64,000 nt of DNA from Hirsutella rhossiliensis. Its lineage: Eukaryota; Ascomycota; Sordariomycetes; Hypocreales; Ophiocordycipitaceae. Below the pieces are notes generated by a model. It saw nothing but the letters and a program-made list of their open reading frames with translations. It was not told the DNA's origin and did not search any database. Positions 20,139-32,109 of the stretch are shown piece after piece. Within the stretch, counting starts at the first letter, position 1. Every line of letters starts with the position of its first letter. The translations under genes were made by a program, and so were the position numbers. The stretch covers positions 1,036,501 to 1,100,500 of the forward strand of contig NW_025408682.1 of NCBI RefSeq assembly GCF_020360975.1, in the 5' to 3' direction.

Positions 20139-22889
20139 GTAGGTACAGTAGGTAATTACCTGCCCAAGTTACAACCTTCCTTTCCATTCTTGAAGCTTCG
20201 TACCTGCACGACGGACCGGCAACGGCTGCCTGGAATCCTCCTGACCAGGGCTGCCGCTGCATCTGCATTTTGCACCCACGAGCCCCTCTGTACTGTATGT
20301 ACATACGATGCAACACGCGAGAAGCGGTGGAGACGGCTCATGCGCCAGCAGCCTCCAGGCCCAGCCAGGCAGCCGTCAGAGAGAGCAGAGAGCCCGCTAC
20401 TGTGGTGTTTGGCGAGCGTGATCATCCAGCTAACGTTCAGGATTCCCGCCGAGCACCAAACGCCGTCCCCCGGAATGAGGAACCAACGTTGCTCTCCCTG
20501 GGCTGAAACGTGAGCGCCTCGGCACCGCCTCCACATCCCATGTCTTGAGAAGCTTCCATGGACAAATGCGACACTTGGCATGAAACATGGGGCAAGCACT
20601 CCGGGGGGCCAAAAGCCACCTCCCCACCATCGTTCACTGCCACCCGGCCTGGCTGGACCCGTCTCTCCTGAAGGCCATTGTTGCTCTGGCTCCCGATAGC
20701 CGCGCCGGCATGATTGGCTCCTCGCCCTGCTTGGCCATCACGCGCTGGCCACACGGGACGGCCGGCTGCTGAAGAGACTGCTCTCGGAAGATAATATCCT
20801 GTCAACCGTGGTGTGACCGGGCGTGTTTAGGCAGATCATGTCGCCGTGGCGCCATTCCGCCAACGTCCCGTTGCCCAACTCGAGACCACGAAGCTACGCA
20901 TCGTCGTGTTACACTGCACCACGACGCTTTCCGCCCCGCTGCGCTTGTCATGGCCATCGTCTCGACGCGCTCTTCTCTCCTTGTCGGACGGAGCCTCAAA
21001 GAGAGAGGGGGAGAGAGAGAGAGAGAGCAGCTCCCCTTTCTCGACAGACAGCCTCCGGGCCCATCCAAACAATGCCATGATTCGCCGTCGGATGGGCCCA
21101 GCGGCGCGTCCTGGTGCAAAGACAGTGCCATGACTTGCATGCCCAGGTATGTACTTTGGCTTCGCGTCGCGTGCCTCTCCCCCTCCCCGCCCCATGCATG
21201 TAGTGCGACCCGGTTCCGCCATGTCGTTGATATGTGACGGTCCCCAGACGTCTTCATGAGCTGGGGACGTGGATGACTTCGCCTCGGCATCTCCCGACAC
21301 TCTCTACCACGAACTTGTACGAGTACCTGGTGCCCGTCCCGTCACGGACAGACGCCAATCCGGTCTCGAGTAGCACTACTGGGTGCAGCCCCTGGGCTAG
21401 GCTGAACAAGCTTGTCCCTGGAGGGGTTTCACGTCTCGTTGCAGAATCCTCTGCCGCCGACCAGGGGATGAGGGGAGCCACTGGGCGAGTCCACTGTCTG
21501 TTCCTGTACTGTACGTCAGGCCCGGCTGTTTTGCCGCACACTGTATACAGACAGCACAACCTTGCCGACCCATTCAAGAACGTGCTCCACATTGCCGGCC
21601 CGCGCAGTCTATGTCTGTTACGCAGTGTACATGCCAATCTTGGCTGTGACATGGCCTTGGACGGCGTGGTTTGACACGAACTCAATCCTCGCCCGTTACA
21701 ACCATGGCACCAGGGCTTGCAGTGGACCCTTTTCCTGGCCCACCAGGCTGGCTCTCGATGGATGGCTTGTTGAGGCTCGACACAAGGTAGGGAGGGCGAT
21801 TGCTCGCATGCGCCGGGGTTGTGCACGTCGAACCGAATCCCTCACGTCTGTACATGCTACCCTTTCTCTACCTTGCCCATCTTACGATACCGCCCAATAC
21901 AGTCGCCAACAACTGCTTTGGCGTTCCCTTTTGCCAGCACAGACGGCGTTTCCCCTCGGCCGCTCGTACCAAACGCTATCCCACGTCCCATGTCGCCCGT
22001 TTCCCCCTGTTTGCTCACAGACTTCGCCCTATCCCTTCATTTGCGTGCCCTCGTTGTTCGGGTAGGAACACGGGCGCACCGCGCTGTCTCATGATTCGTA
22101 TGACCCCTCTCAAGTCGGAATCGCCTGCCTCAGCCTTCCCCAGTCGACCAAAACGAGTCCCCGCTCCATGTGAATAGGCACAGAAACGCCCCGTCAGTCT
22201 TCCGAGTCAAACACAGCCTCCTTCGTCCTGTTTCAGAACGCACCGTTGCCGATATATGGACAACGCGGGCTTCTTTGCTTCTCGCTTGGGCCGTCAGGAT
22301 CTGACATTCTGCCGGCGTCCAGCTGCACCGAGAAGACCTGCCCCCTATTCATCCTCGACTGGCCGACGGGCGTTTCGGCCGTTTCGATCTCCTCAGACCG
22401 ACAGCCGTCAGTGCGATTGGCCCGTCGCACGTCGATCCCACAACTATCCTGATAATCTCGTTGTCGCCCTCCCTTTTGCGCTCTGAGCAGGCCGCCTTTG
22501 AGCGAAACAAAAAGGACTCTGCGCCACTCGAGGAATCCAGGTCACTGCCTTTTCCGATCCCTTTCCAGTCACCTTCAACTATTCGGCCTCTTCAGCGCCG
22601 TAGACTTGGGACTTTCAACGGTCAAAGAGCCAGGGACTTCGGCTGGTTCTCTCAAGCATCTCTACCAGTTTCCTCACCGCCAACATTGGTCGATGAGGAT
22701 TGCTCGAGATTCCATTCCACGACAAGATAGATCCCCCGGAAACACCATCTAGTTACAATCGAGAAGAGAACGTGTCCCGGTGCAACGCTCCCTCGAGCCT
22801 GATATCCAGCCGACTCAGCTACGCCATCTCGATCCCTTCAAAGTAATGCTATAACCTCATCGGCACACGATCGCAGAAACACCGGCTCC
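20139..22889. other. Intergenic region
   Basis: 2.75 kb without a recognised gene. It includes a GA microsatellite (21001-21028). The right part (about 22,200-22,889) is pyrimidine-rich and likely the promoter and leader of the ORP1-like gene. Several overlapping short ORFs show no conserved motif. Confidence 0.5.
21001..21028. repeat. (GA)n microsatellite
   Basis: GAGAGAGGGG followed by nine GA units. Confidence 0.85.
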
Positions 22890-25800
22890 ATGGACGTCAC
22901 ATTGCTGCTGAATCAGTCGGCCGGCTTGGCCGGTTGCAAGGAGGCTAGCAGAGAGTCGACGCCGTCCTATGCCGTCGGGGGTCCATCCACAGCACCGTCG
23001 ACGGCGCTCCCGACTCCATCACCTGACAGGTCCTTTCCCCAGCGCGAAGGCGAGACGAGACAGAGCAGAAGCCGCACACCATGGAGTGCGGGCGGGTATT
23101 CACTGCCGCTGCATTCCGACACCAAGTTCCGCTCAGCGTCGACCTTTTCTTTTCGCTCGGCCAGTGAGCAGGTCGACTCGGACGCTTCGTACCAAACGAC
23201 AACCGGTGCGGACATGCACTCGAGGACCGGCTCCATAGATTCGGACATGACGTCCTCGCAGGAACCTAGCTCTGTAGCCCGGCCGCTGCCTACCCGGTGC
23301 GTGAGTCTGCGGCGCTTGACGGGGCCGAGTTCTGCGCCGAGGTGAACATGTGTTAATGTTGGTGTAGGGCTGCAACTTCCGACTCGACCGCTCGCCCATC
23401 GTACTCTTTGGAAAGGAGGTATGTTCCGACGTCCCCGTCTGCGATTTTTTTGCGACTTTTGGCCAAGATTATCTGGCTCTGGGAGGCAGAGCAAAGAGTT
23501 CTGACTGAATCGTCAGGGCCCCGTCTTGGGACGAGCGCCGTGCCGTGGACGGCGAGCCGTCGATTCCTCCCAGGCACAAGTTCTCGGACAGCCACAGCAG
23601 TCTTTCATCTTACGGATCATGGCAGTCCAGGTCCCATTCGCGAATCTCGTCCGTGACGACGATCAGCGGAAGTCACATCGGGGGCCTGTCACTGGCCGAG
23701 TTGCCCATTCTCGAGTCCAAGGATGCCGAGCGCGACGACTTGAAACCGAACGCCCCTTACGGAGACGAGCAGTCCAGGTTCCCGGCCGTGGCGAAGCACC
23801 AGCCGCCCGCACTTGTCCTCGACACGGCGCAACTCGAGCGCCCAGGAAGCCCCTCGGATGCCGTCTTGAACATGAAGGGGCTCGCCCGAGCTCAGCAGAA
23901 CCCGGATGGTCCACGGTAAGAAGGCGCTTTTCCATTGTTTCTCGTCTATTGTCACCATTGCCCTCCACTCCACACACCTCCCGCTCGCTGTCTTGTTCAC
24001 GAATGGCTGCGAGCTCCGGTCGTCGTGACGCACACGGGCTCAAATGCGGTGGCACAAGTCATTCACAAAAGCCCCGAATTGTCGGTCAGTCGTCAAGTGA
24101 ATCACCGAGGGCAACGCACCCGATGCCAGCATGGCAGGCCGAGTTTCAGACGAACAGCCGCGCCGGGCCGTTGCAAACTATCGGTGAGGGCGCCGAAACA
24201 GCCTTGTGGTGCGCTGGCGGTCTCGTGCCCGCGTGATACGGCGCATCACTGGCCCCTACTCGCTGCCCTCAGGCCTATTTATTGTGCCCTGATCCGACGG
24301 TTCGGACTGCCTTGTTCAACATCGGGCCACGCCATTTCCCCTTTTCTCTCTCGTGACAGGCCAAGGTCTCTCTCTGCTTTCTCGACACTGCCACGTGGTG
24401 TGCCGATTCTGCTTGTATTTCTCGCGCTTCATTCTGGGTCGAGTTTGGAGAGAGAGCTAATGATACCTTGTCCAGTCCGCCTTTCAGTCGAGCCACTCAT
24501 CTGTTTTCCTCTCCGAAGCTGCACAAAAGGGCGATTTCGGCTCCCGACTTCGCATCGGTCGTCGGTTCACGTGTTCCGAGGCATCCATACGCTGTTCTCC
24601 CACCTCCACGCCAAGCCATGGCCGTCTCTGCAACCAGCCCCTCCGGGGCAAGACGTGTGTCCGCCGCCGGCCCCGCCGCCGCTCGTGATAGACGGGAACT
24701 GGCGGACCTGCGAGAGAGCGATTCGGACCCACGAGACCGCAAGCCCTCGGTTGTCCAGACCACGTCAGGCAGGATGAACTCGTCGCCAGATCTCGCGTCT
24801 CAGGCGCCCATGCAGACGCTCCCGGCCGACGACAAGATCAAGGCCTTGAAAGGCGAGGACGGAGAGCCCCGTTGCATGTTCGTCGCCAACTGCGACACCG
24901 GCTCCCAGCTGCGCAAGGCCATTTCCCACTTGTTCGGCCGCAACAAGTCCTGCACCCTCAAGATCCCCAAGGAAGTGTGGGTGTACTACTGTCGCAAGCA
25001 TTACCAGAGGATCCGGTACCGCAACGCCAGGACGTATCCAAGCAACCAGATGGAGCTGGTCAAGGTGCAGATTCGCCGCCTGCAGACCTGGAGCGAGAGC
25101 AACCAGGCCAAGGGCGAGGCTCCCTACATCAAGCAGTGGACCCTGTCTCTCCGCAAGCGCGAGCAGAACCGGCTCGAGAACGGAAAGGCAACCGCCGACG
25201 AGGGCGACGAGGACCAGGCGGCCGCCCAGGGTGGCAGCGTCGTCCCGGACTGGATCATTCAGCTCGTCGGCGACGGCTATACGACCGAAAAGATGCTCGA
25301 AATCGCCGAACGTCTCCACAAAGACATTGCCGAGGGCCTGCTGAGCCAGGTCCCGGAGATTGAGTTTCTGCCGGACATTGTCGACGACGACGAGGGAGCC
25401 TCGGCGAAGCCCGCCAGGACCCGTAGGCAGAACAGCTCCAACGGTGGCTCCAAGACGCCCAAGAGGAAGGCGGCCGATTTCGGCACCATGTCGAGACAAA
25501 ACTCGCTCACCGGCGAGGGCGCCTCCCCGGAGCACGCGGCCGACGAGGACGAGGCCATCTCTGGACTCGTGAGTCCCTTTGGAAAGCGCGCGCGAATCGA
25601 CCGCATGAGCGACGCGCACGCCTCGTCCTCGGACGTCGCCCTCGCGCGCCCCATGCCCGGCTACGCGGCTCCGACTTACAACGACGGTCGCTGGGGGAGC
25701 TCTGTCCCGCCGCGTGCTCCCAAGGTGGTGCCCACGATCCGGCCGCTCGAGTACAACATGAGCCGCGGGCAGCAGCGAGAGCCCGACCATGCGGGCCGGA

Positions 25801-26351
25801 CTCACTTCCGCGGCTTCCATTCCATGGGCGGCGGCCACGTCAACGCGGCCTTCTACGCCGATCCCCGGTTGACCCTGCCCTCCATCGGCGCCCAGATGTC
25901 GGCGGGCGCCAACGCGCACCAGGCCCCCATGGCGCATCCGGTGTCCGGCACCAGAGCCGGCCGCCACGGAGGGTCTCGGGCGTCGCACCAGCGGTCGGCC
26001 AGTGCCTTTACCCTGGCGACCCGGCCCATGCCAGCATCGACGCGTCCCTCCAGCTCGGGGAACAGTGCCCAAGCCGCGCTCTCGGTTGGCGTCGGCATGT
26101 ATGAGCTGGGCTCGCACAACTCGCAGAGTTTCCATGGCAGTCACATGGCCGGCCAGCCGTACCACGAAGAGGCGGGCTGGGCCACCAACTACACCCCGGC
26201 CTACGGTCCGCAGCGACACGTCTTCCACCACCCGGCCATGTACGGCCCTGCTCACTGTCAAGACACGGTGAGCCCGCGTTCAGGCGCCTCCTCTTCGTAC
26301 GGCCTGTCCGGAGCGTCGCCCACCTTTCACGAGGCTGGCAGCGGTGTCTAA
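22890..26351 (+). CDS. ORP1-like conserved fungal protein
   Basis: Four exons (22890-23296, 23368-23418, 23517-23915, 24476-26351) give 910 aa. All three introns (71, 98 and 560 nt) are phase 2, which is what keeps the Ser-rich frame open throughout. Residues 1-400 and the C-terminal third are low-complexity, rich in Ser, Pro, His and Gly. A compact conserved block at about 406-510 contains EPRCMFVANCDTGSQLRK, HLFGRNKSCT, VWVYYCRKHYQRIRYRNA and WTLSLRKREQNR. This block is found in ascomycete proteins usually labelled ORP1-like and looks like a Cys/His- and Arg-rich nucleic-acid-binding module; that function is inference. A basic region (RKRKAADF-like, about residue 620) could be a nuclear signal. 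The last intron is long for this window. Confidence 0.82.
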
Positions 26352-27138
26352 GCCAACGCCCGACGCCTACCGACGGGATCCCTTCAAGGCTGGCCAACGA
26401 GACGGGGGCTCTGCAGCCGACGATGGCTTGCCATGACGTCGAGAGGCTGCCGGCAATGATCTCCCATGTATTTTTAGTGATATGAGTTTGCCGGCGAAAC
26501 GGCCGCATGCGTGCCATGGCATCCTTAATTCGGCGTGGTCGAAACTGCGGGCGGGGGCGGATGACGGGTCATGAGCAAAAAACGATACGCCGACTCGATG
26601 TGCTTGCTGATTGCATGGTTTTCCTTTCTTCCCTTTGTTGTTGTTTTACCTTTTTCCATCTTTCAGCTCCCGTGGTATGCCGTGTCAACGGGCGCGAGGA
26701 ACGTTGGGGACGGCATTAATAACGGGAGGGAATCAACCGAGGAACGAACAAGCAATGGCTAAGCACGCTTACCGCGACGAGGCATGATATGATACGGGAT
26801 GGGAAGCAAGCGCACACGCCTGATGATAGACGAAAGGGAACTCCGGGACGAGCCCAGCAAATGCTAGACATTTTGAGGCGAGGGAGCAGGCAGGGAGGAA
26901 AAGAGGTTCCCCGAGGCAGATAATATCATTAATGGGGCCTACGCAAGGTGCCTCGGTGAATGTGACGCGCGACTGTGGCCGTCGTTGGAATCTGTGAAGC
27001 GCGGCGTCCCTGTCGTGCAACGGCTGACGCGCTGACTAGGGGACGGTCCCAGGGCCCGTCACAGCGTGCAAAGGGCGGCGCAACATGACGCTCATCCGGT
27101 AAGGGAGAGAGAGCCATGTACAAGGCGCGAGAAGCGCG
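26352..27138. other. Convergent intergenic region
   Basis: About 790 bp between the 3' ends of the ORP1-like (+) and GNAT (-) genes. It includes an AT-richer 3' UTR-like segment at 26590-26660. No gene recognised. Confidence 0.5.
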
Positions 27139-27986
27139 TCAGCCCCTGACCATGACTGCACCGCCGTCCCAAGCAGCCAGCTCGCCAACATTAGCCCTCG
27201 CAACCTCGACAAAGCCATGGCGGCGATAGAAGCGCTCAACGCCCGCGACGCCGACGAGGTAGCACACGCCGTCGACGTCGCGCAGGCCGTGGCGGAGCAG
27301 CCCGGCGCCCAGGCCCTTGCCCTGCAGCGCCGGCAGGACGGCCAGGGCCGACAGGTACCACCAGGCGCCGCAGCTCGGGGCATCATGGCCGCCGGCGGCG
27401 GCACCGGCAGCGGCGGGGTGAGCGGCGGAGGCGTCGGGGCGCAGCCGCGGCAGCCGGGGCTCGAGGGCGGCCATGACGCGGTCCAGGGCCGAGGCGGGCC
27501 GCGGCTGCACCGCCGTCGGCCGGATGCGGTTCTTGAGCGAGACGTACAGGCGCATCAGGGGCGCGAGCCAGGCGCCTGTTGTTTGTTGATGCGTTTGTCG
27601 GACACTGCGGTTAGCCCCCTTGCGCCGCCAGACGAGGCGAGAGAAAAGATTGGAAACCACTTACACGGCGTACACCACCGCTCCCACACACCCAAGTCGC
27701 CGTCTGGCCGCCTCCACCACGCAAAGCCGACAACATGGCCTCCTCCGCCCCCGCCATGATCCACGACGAGCAAGCCCAGCACCCATCCGGGCGTCCACCA
27801 GCGGCGCTCAAAGTGGCGGTACAGGTGCGTGCGGAAGTCGCCCCGCGGCGCGGCGCGGCGCGCGGGGAAGAGCATGTCGACGAGGGCGTCGCGCGCAAAG
27901 CACGCGTCGTAGAGGCCCGCCACGGCGTCCAGGTCCGACGGCAGGCCCGCGCGGAATCGGTAGCCCTCCGGTGGCGGGGTGGTCAT
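27139..27986 (-). CDS. GNAT-family N-acetyltransferase
   Basis: Two exons (27665-27986 and 27139-27575) around an 89-nt intron give 252 aa. Motif A is clear at about 180-205: LSALAVLPALQGKGLGAGLL, with the Q-G-K-G-x-G acetyl-CoA pyrophosphate loop. It is followed by LRDVDGVCYLVGV and FYRRHGFVEVA, the usual motif B (with a hydrophobic C-terminal strand). The N-terminus FRAGLPSDLDAVAGLYDACF is typical of fungal acetyltransferases of this type, which often act on small molecules. The middle holds an Ala/Gly-rich insertion. Substrate unknown. It is transcribed away from the following intergenic stretch and has no clustered partner. Confidence 0.88.
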
Positions 27987-29190
27987 TTTTGTTTTCTTGA
28001 CTCCTTGGGGCTTGGCGAGATGTCAAGGTGGTGATCAAGTCGTGGGGGGCTGGCCGGGATGGAGATGGTGACGAGGAGCTGGATGACCAGAGGAGAACGA
28101 GAAGGCGTTTCCAAGGAGGCGTCGAATCCCGACATGAGCTTTGTAGTCTATCCGTCCTCGTCATCTTGAAGAGAATGCCAGGTTGGACACGCCAAGCCGC
28201 CAGCACCCGCTGAGCATGTTCGGCGAGATGACTCAAAAGGCAAGAAAGAAAGACGGCTCCGTCATCATCACCCAACTCGCACACATCACATACCCTTACA
28301 CCTGTATCCCATTATCTTTCGACGCTGCATCTACCGAGTGCAAGAACCGTGCTTCTCCGCCTTCTGTCGTCGTCGCCGCCAAAGTCCTATCCCGCGACAC
28401 TGGGTGAGTCACGTCTCGCCTTGAGATCTACAAGCATATAGTACTCTACTGTACGAATACGAAGTATGTCTGTACTGTACATGCCATGCCGATGCACATG
28501 GTCCCCGGGGCCGGGGGCCGGGGGCCGAAACATGGCTTGCAAGGGTTCACGGCGCGGGGGAGGGGTCCAGCGTATCGGGGAGCGTGGCAGGAATCGGTCA
28601 AGACGAGCCGCGCTCGACGGCTCACCGAGGTCACCGCAAAACGGCCATGTGCAGACGTTGCAGAATAAAGGGCTATTAGCTCAGAGAAAGGAATGTATGC
28701 ACTGCTCTCACAAGAGGCTTTCAGTTCTGTCCAGGTTGCAATATCTCAGTCTGCTAAAGCCCATGGCAGACAAGGTGAGAGAATTCGTGCTGGTCCCCAA
28801 CAGGCATTCCCAATCTGCCATGCCGCCGCCTGGCTCGTGAGACTACCCTTCTTCCAACATTCTCTGCAATACCCAAGCGACAGCCTGCCACCTTTGACCG
28901 ACAACAACACCACGCTGATCCAAGAATGCTGAGTTGTGCCAATACTACCCCAGAGCCCGTGAGGTCTTGCCACTGTCCCGACCCTGCCATGTTCGCCAAT
29001 CATAGTTGTCGTGTCCAGAACAGCAATGCCCCATCCCGTGGATGATAGAAACATGTCCCATATAAACTCAACCGCAGTGCCGTCAAATATTTCCATTCCC
29101 TGGTACCGCCATGGAACCGATGAAGCCGTGTTTCGTCACGGCCGGGTACTATCCACCAGTCGATAGATTTGCGCAACATTGGCAGCGCCT
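27987..29190. other. Intergenic region
   Basis: 1.2 kb between the GNAT start and the SPX gene stop. A tRNA-like start GGGCTATTAGCTCAG at 28669-28684 has no matching T-arm and was rejected. No supported gene. Confidence 0.5.
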
Positions 29191-30760
29191 TCACGGCGTG
29201 CTGCCCAGGACCATGACGAGCAACATCCCGTTCAACAAGCACGAGGCGACAAAGGCCCCCCAAACCACCAGTCGGTACGTGGCCCTGAGCGCATCCCTTC
29301 GGTATAGCGTCATGCCAAGGCCGCAGCATGCGCAGAGGAGGCTGACCATGACACCCAACGTCACACCGGCGTCCACCTCGACGCGGAGCTTACGCTTCCC
29401 TGTACAGATAAGCACGCCCGCGATGACCAGAAGGACAAACGACGTCAAGAAGCAGCCGACGGTACCCCGCAGCAGGACCCTTTCCCGGTAGCGCGTCACC
29501 TTTTGCTCGCTTGTGCTCGGGAGCGCACAGTAAGTTGAGTAGCCTTCATGAGGAATCGCGTCAGAGCTGGAGTACCCTTCCTCCTCGGACTCGATTGTTG
29601 GCGACGAGCATCTCGGGCGCGCGTACGCCGACGAAAGCAGTGGCCGGGTCTCGTCGCTGCTCTTGCGCCGCTCGAACCACTGCTTGGCCTTTTCGTAGGG
29701 GAGCGTCGTTATTGCGCGCACATATGCAAGGCCTGGGAAGTCGACCTCGTTGTCGGGGTTGATATAGATTGCGTACTCGTCCTCGGGCCCGCCACCGTCA
29801 CTCCCGTCGTCGTACTCGTTCCAGTACTTGATGCGCGGCTCCATCTCCGCCGCCGGTAGGTGGCCAAAAGCCGGTCGCGAGTTTCCCGGGCTCGGCGGCT
29901 CGGGTTGTGACAACTCCACTGACGAGGGAGAACTGGTCTTGCTGAATGAGGGGACCGAGGCTCGGAGGTCGCCCAGGATGTCATCGTACCGGGCTTGGAG
30001 CGGCGTAAAATCGCGTTTGGTGAAGCTCTTGGGATTGCCGAGGATGGTTTCCGTGAAGCGAGACGTCAGCGTTGACGAGCCCGTCCATTTCTTCGGTAGC
30101 CAGGGTTAGCTACAGGCCAGGGCTTCAGGAACCAAGGACAGCGGCTTACCCGGTATTTCTTGAGGATTTTGCGAAACGCCACCACCTGGGCGCTCGCAAA
30201 GCGTGACAGAGCAAATATATCCTGGCCACAGCGCAGCAGCTCGCGCTCGTACTTGGCGAACCTCCGCTGTCGCTTGAGGGAGATGGACGTGTCGTGACCG
30301 CTGGCGCATTTGCAGATCCAGCGCTGGATGTTGAAGTCGAGGTGTTCTACACACGCTTGTTAGCCATTGTTGGTCGTACCATGGTCCTGGGCGCCTAAGG
30401 TTGCAGCGGCGTGACAGGGGGCGGGAAGAGCCTACCTAGGCGCCTCGAGATCTCGTCGGCCTTGCTGTTGACAAAGAGGTGTAAGCGGTCATGCTGGCGG
30501 TCGAGCTCCGCATACAGGCCGTCTTCGAAGTTGCGCAAGGCCAGATCCGGGTGACCGGGGATGGTCATGGCAGCGGCCTGGTCCCGTGTGGTGTGCGCCT
30601 TGATTTCATGTTTGAGAGAGTTGTAGTCGAGGTTATCTGCAAGGCAATCGGGGGGGTTGAATCAGCGCCGAGTCGGGGCAGGACGGCAGCCATGTGAATT
30701 GTACATACGAAGGCTCCATTCCGGAACCGACTCTTGTTCCAGCTGCTGGCCGAATTTCAT
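29191..30760 (-). CDS. SPX-domain protein with three C-terminal transmembrane helices (VTC-like, lacking the polyP-polymerase core)
   Basis: Four exons (30709-30760, 30436-30636, 30150-30346, 29191-30090; introns 72, 89 and 59 nt) give 449 aa. The first 160 residues are an SPX domain: MKFGQQLEQESVPEW, NLDYNSLKHEIK, then FVNSKADEISRRL, EISR-helix region and ILKKYRKWTGSSTL. The SPX lysine cluster that binds inositol pyrophosphates (KxxxK around LKKYRKW) is present. A polar linker of about 190 residues follows, and the last 100 residues hold three hydrophobic helices (about 360-382, 392-412, 424-446) like the VTC transmembrane domain. The catalytic tunnel domain of Vtc4 is absent, so it is more likely an accessory or regulatory subunit. 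Yeast Vtc5 is a functional analogue to consider. That role is inference. Confidence 0.88.
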
Positions 30761-31304
30761 CCTTGGTTCAAGGTCGGCCGGCACTGCAGTGAGTCGCCCA
30801 CGCGCCGGCAAGCACAGGCACAGGCTGGCAGCGGCTGGGTCGGCAGTGGGCCAAAAGAAAGCTGACGAGGACCGTTCGCGCCAAACGAGTGGTGACGCCA
30901 ATGACGTTCTTGAAGGGTTCACCTCGTGGGGGGAGCCCGAGACGCAGGATGATGTTGCATGCAGCAGGGGATCGCGGCTACTGTGCTAGCGAGGACCGCT
31001 GACGGAGAGCCCGCTGCTGCTCGTCGGGCTTGGCGATCGTGGTTGGTTCGATGCGCGCGAGGGAAAAGGAAGGAAAAGGAAAAAGAAAGGATAGAGGCTC
31101 GGGTATAACGAGAAGAGGTTTGATGAAGGGGGGATGAGAGAGAGGTAGAGGGTAGGTAAGTTACAAGCAGGAATGTACTTTGTAGGGATGAAGAAGGAGT
31201 AGGAACCGGCGGAGGCGAAGGCGGCGGAGCAGCGCAGGGACTTGGGCCGGAGGCTAAGCAGGAAGAGCCTAGCAGGCAAGTACCGGTGTCTGTGCAGCAC
31301 TTGG

Positions 31305-31310
31305 CACGTG
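31305..31310. promoter_or_regulatory. CACGTG element upstream of the SPX gene
   Basis: GGCACGTGCG about 545 bp upstream of the SPX start. CACGTG is the core bound by Pho4/NUC-1 type bHLH factors in phosphate starvation. The hexamer occurs several times elsewhere in the window, so function is uncertain. Confidence 0.25.
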
Positions 31311-32063
31311 CGTGGAAGCCAAGAGTTTCGAGACAAGTAGGTCCGGGCGAAGGAGATAAAGGAGAGATGCAGAAGAAGACGAAGAAGAAAATCAGAGAGG
31401 CGGGGGGGGCAAGCAGGTGGCCAAAGGGGCCGGTCGGCCCCTCTTCTTAACAGCGGAAGGAAAAAAAAAACCCCCAGCCTAGTAGCTCCGAGACGAAGCA
31501 CATGCTGGAAAAGAAGGAGTCGTATCATGGTGTTTGTACGCCGCTGTATTGCGTCTATGCACTAACTGTACTAAGGCAAGGCACATGAGGCGCTACTTTA
31601 GCCCAGAGGTAGCAGTTACCACAGCAGCCGGCAGTGCTTGGCTTGGCTTTCAGGTACCTGGGTATGGTGAAACCCAGGGCAGGGGAGATGCAGCAGCTCT
31701 TATCCATGACAGGGGAGGGGCCAGGGACTGAGGCCCAGGCCCCCGGGTCGCTCCTCTAGCCCCTCCCCCCTACACCGACGGTTGGCGAGGTTTCAACATC
31801 TGACAGTCGCTCTACGTAGATAAGGGACTGGGTAACTGAATCTACGGCAATTATACCGGTAGAGACACCTGCAAGAGTACCTGCGGCACCGTCCGCTCCC
31901 GCCATCCGGCCTTGCTTGTATCCACTGGAAGAGACACAGACTCGATTGTCCGTGGATGCACAATTCACAACGAATCTTATCAGCAGCTGCCATGGATGTA
32001 CCCGGACTGTGACGAAAAAGGGGGCCTGCTGGTCGTCGCCTTTTTTTGACGCCGCATGCATCA

Positions 32064-32109
32064 TCCACCGCCACCACCACCACCACCTCCACCACCTCCA
32101 CCACCAACA
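32064..32109. repeat. (CCA/CCT)n trinucleotide repeat
   Basis: About 15 CCA/CCT triplets. Open frames through it are low-complexity Pro/His and are not taken as genes. Confidence 0.85.

Noticed and set aside
24765..26261. 498-aa open frame antisense to the ORP1-like gene
   Set aside because: A typical shadow ORF in GC-rich coding DNA; composition mirrors the codons of the sense gene.
28669..28764. tRNA-like start GGGCTATTAGCTCAG with AGCCC at the 3' side
   Set aside because: No D-loop pairing and no GGTTCRA T-arm; cannot be folded into a cloverleaf.
30986..31528. 180-aa Leu/Ser/Phe-rich open frame, minus strand
   Set aside because: Encoded by the CT-rich leader of the SPX gene; low complexity and no domain.
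32064..32109. Possible Pro/His-rich protein through the CCA repeat
   Set aside because: Simple-sequence repeat; the frame has no conserved flanks.
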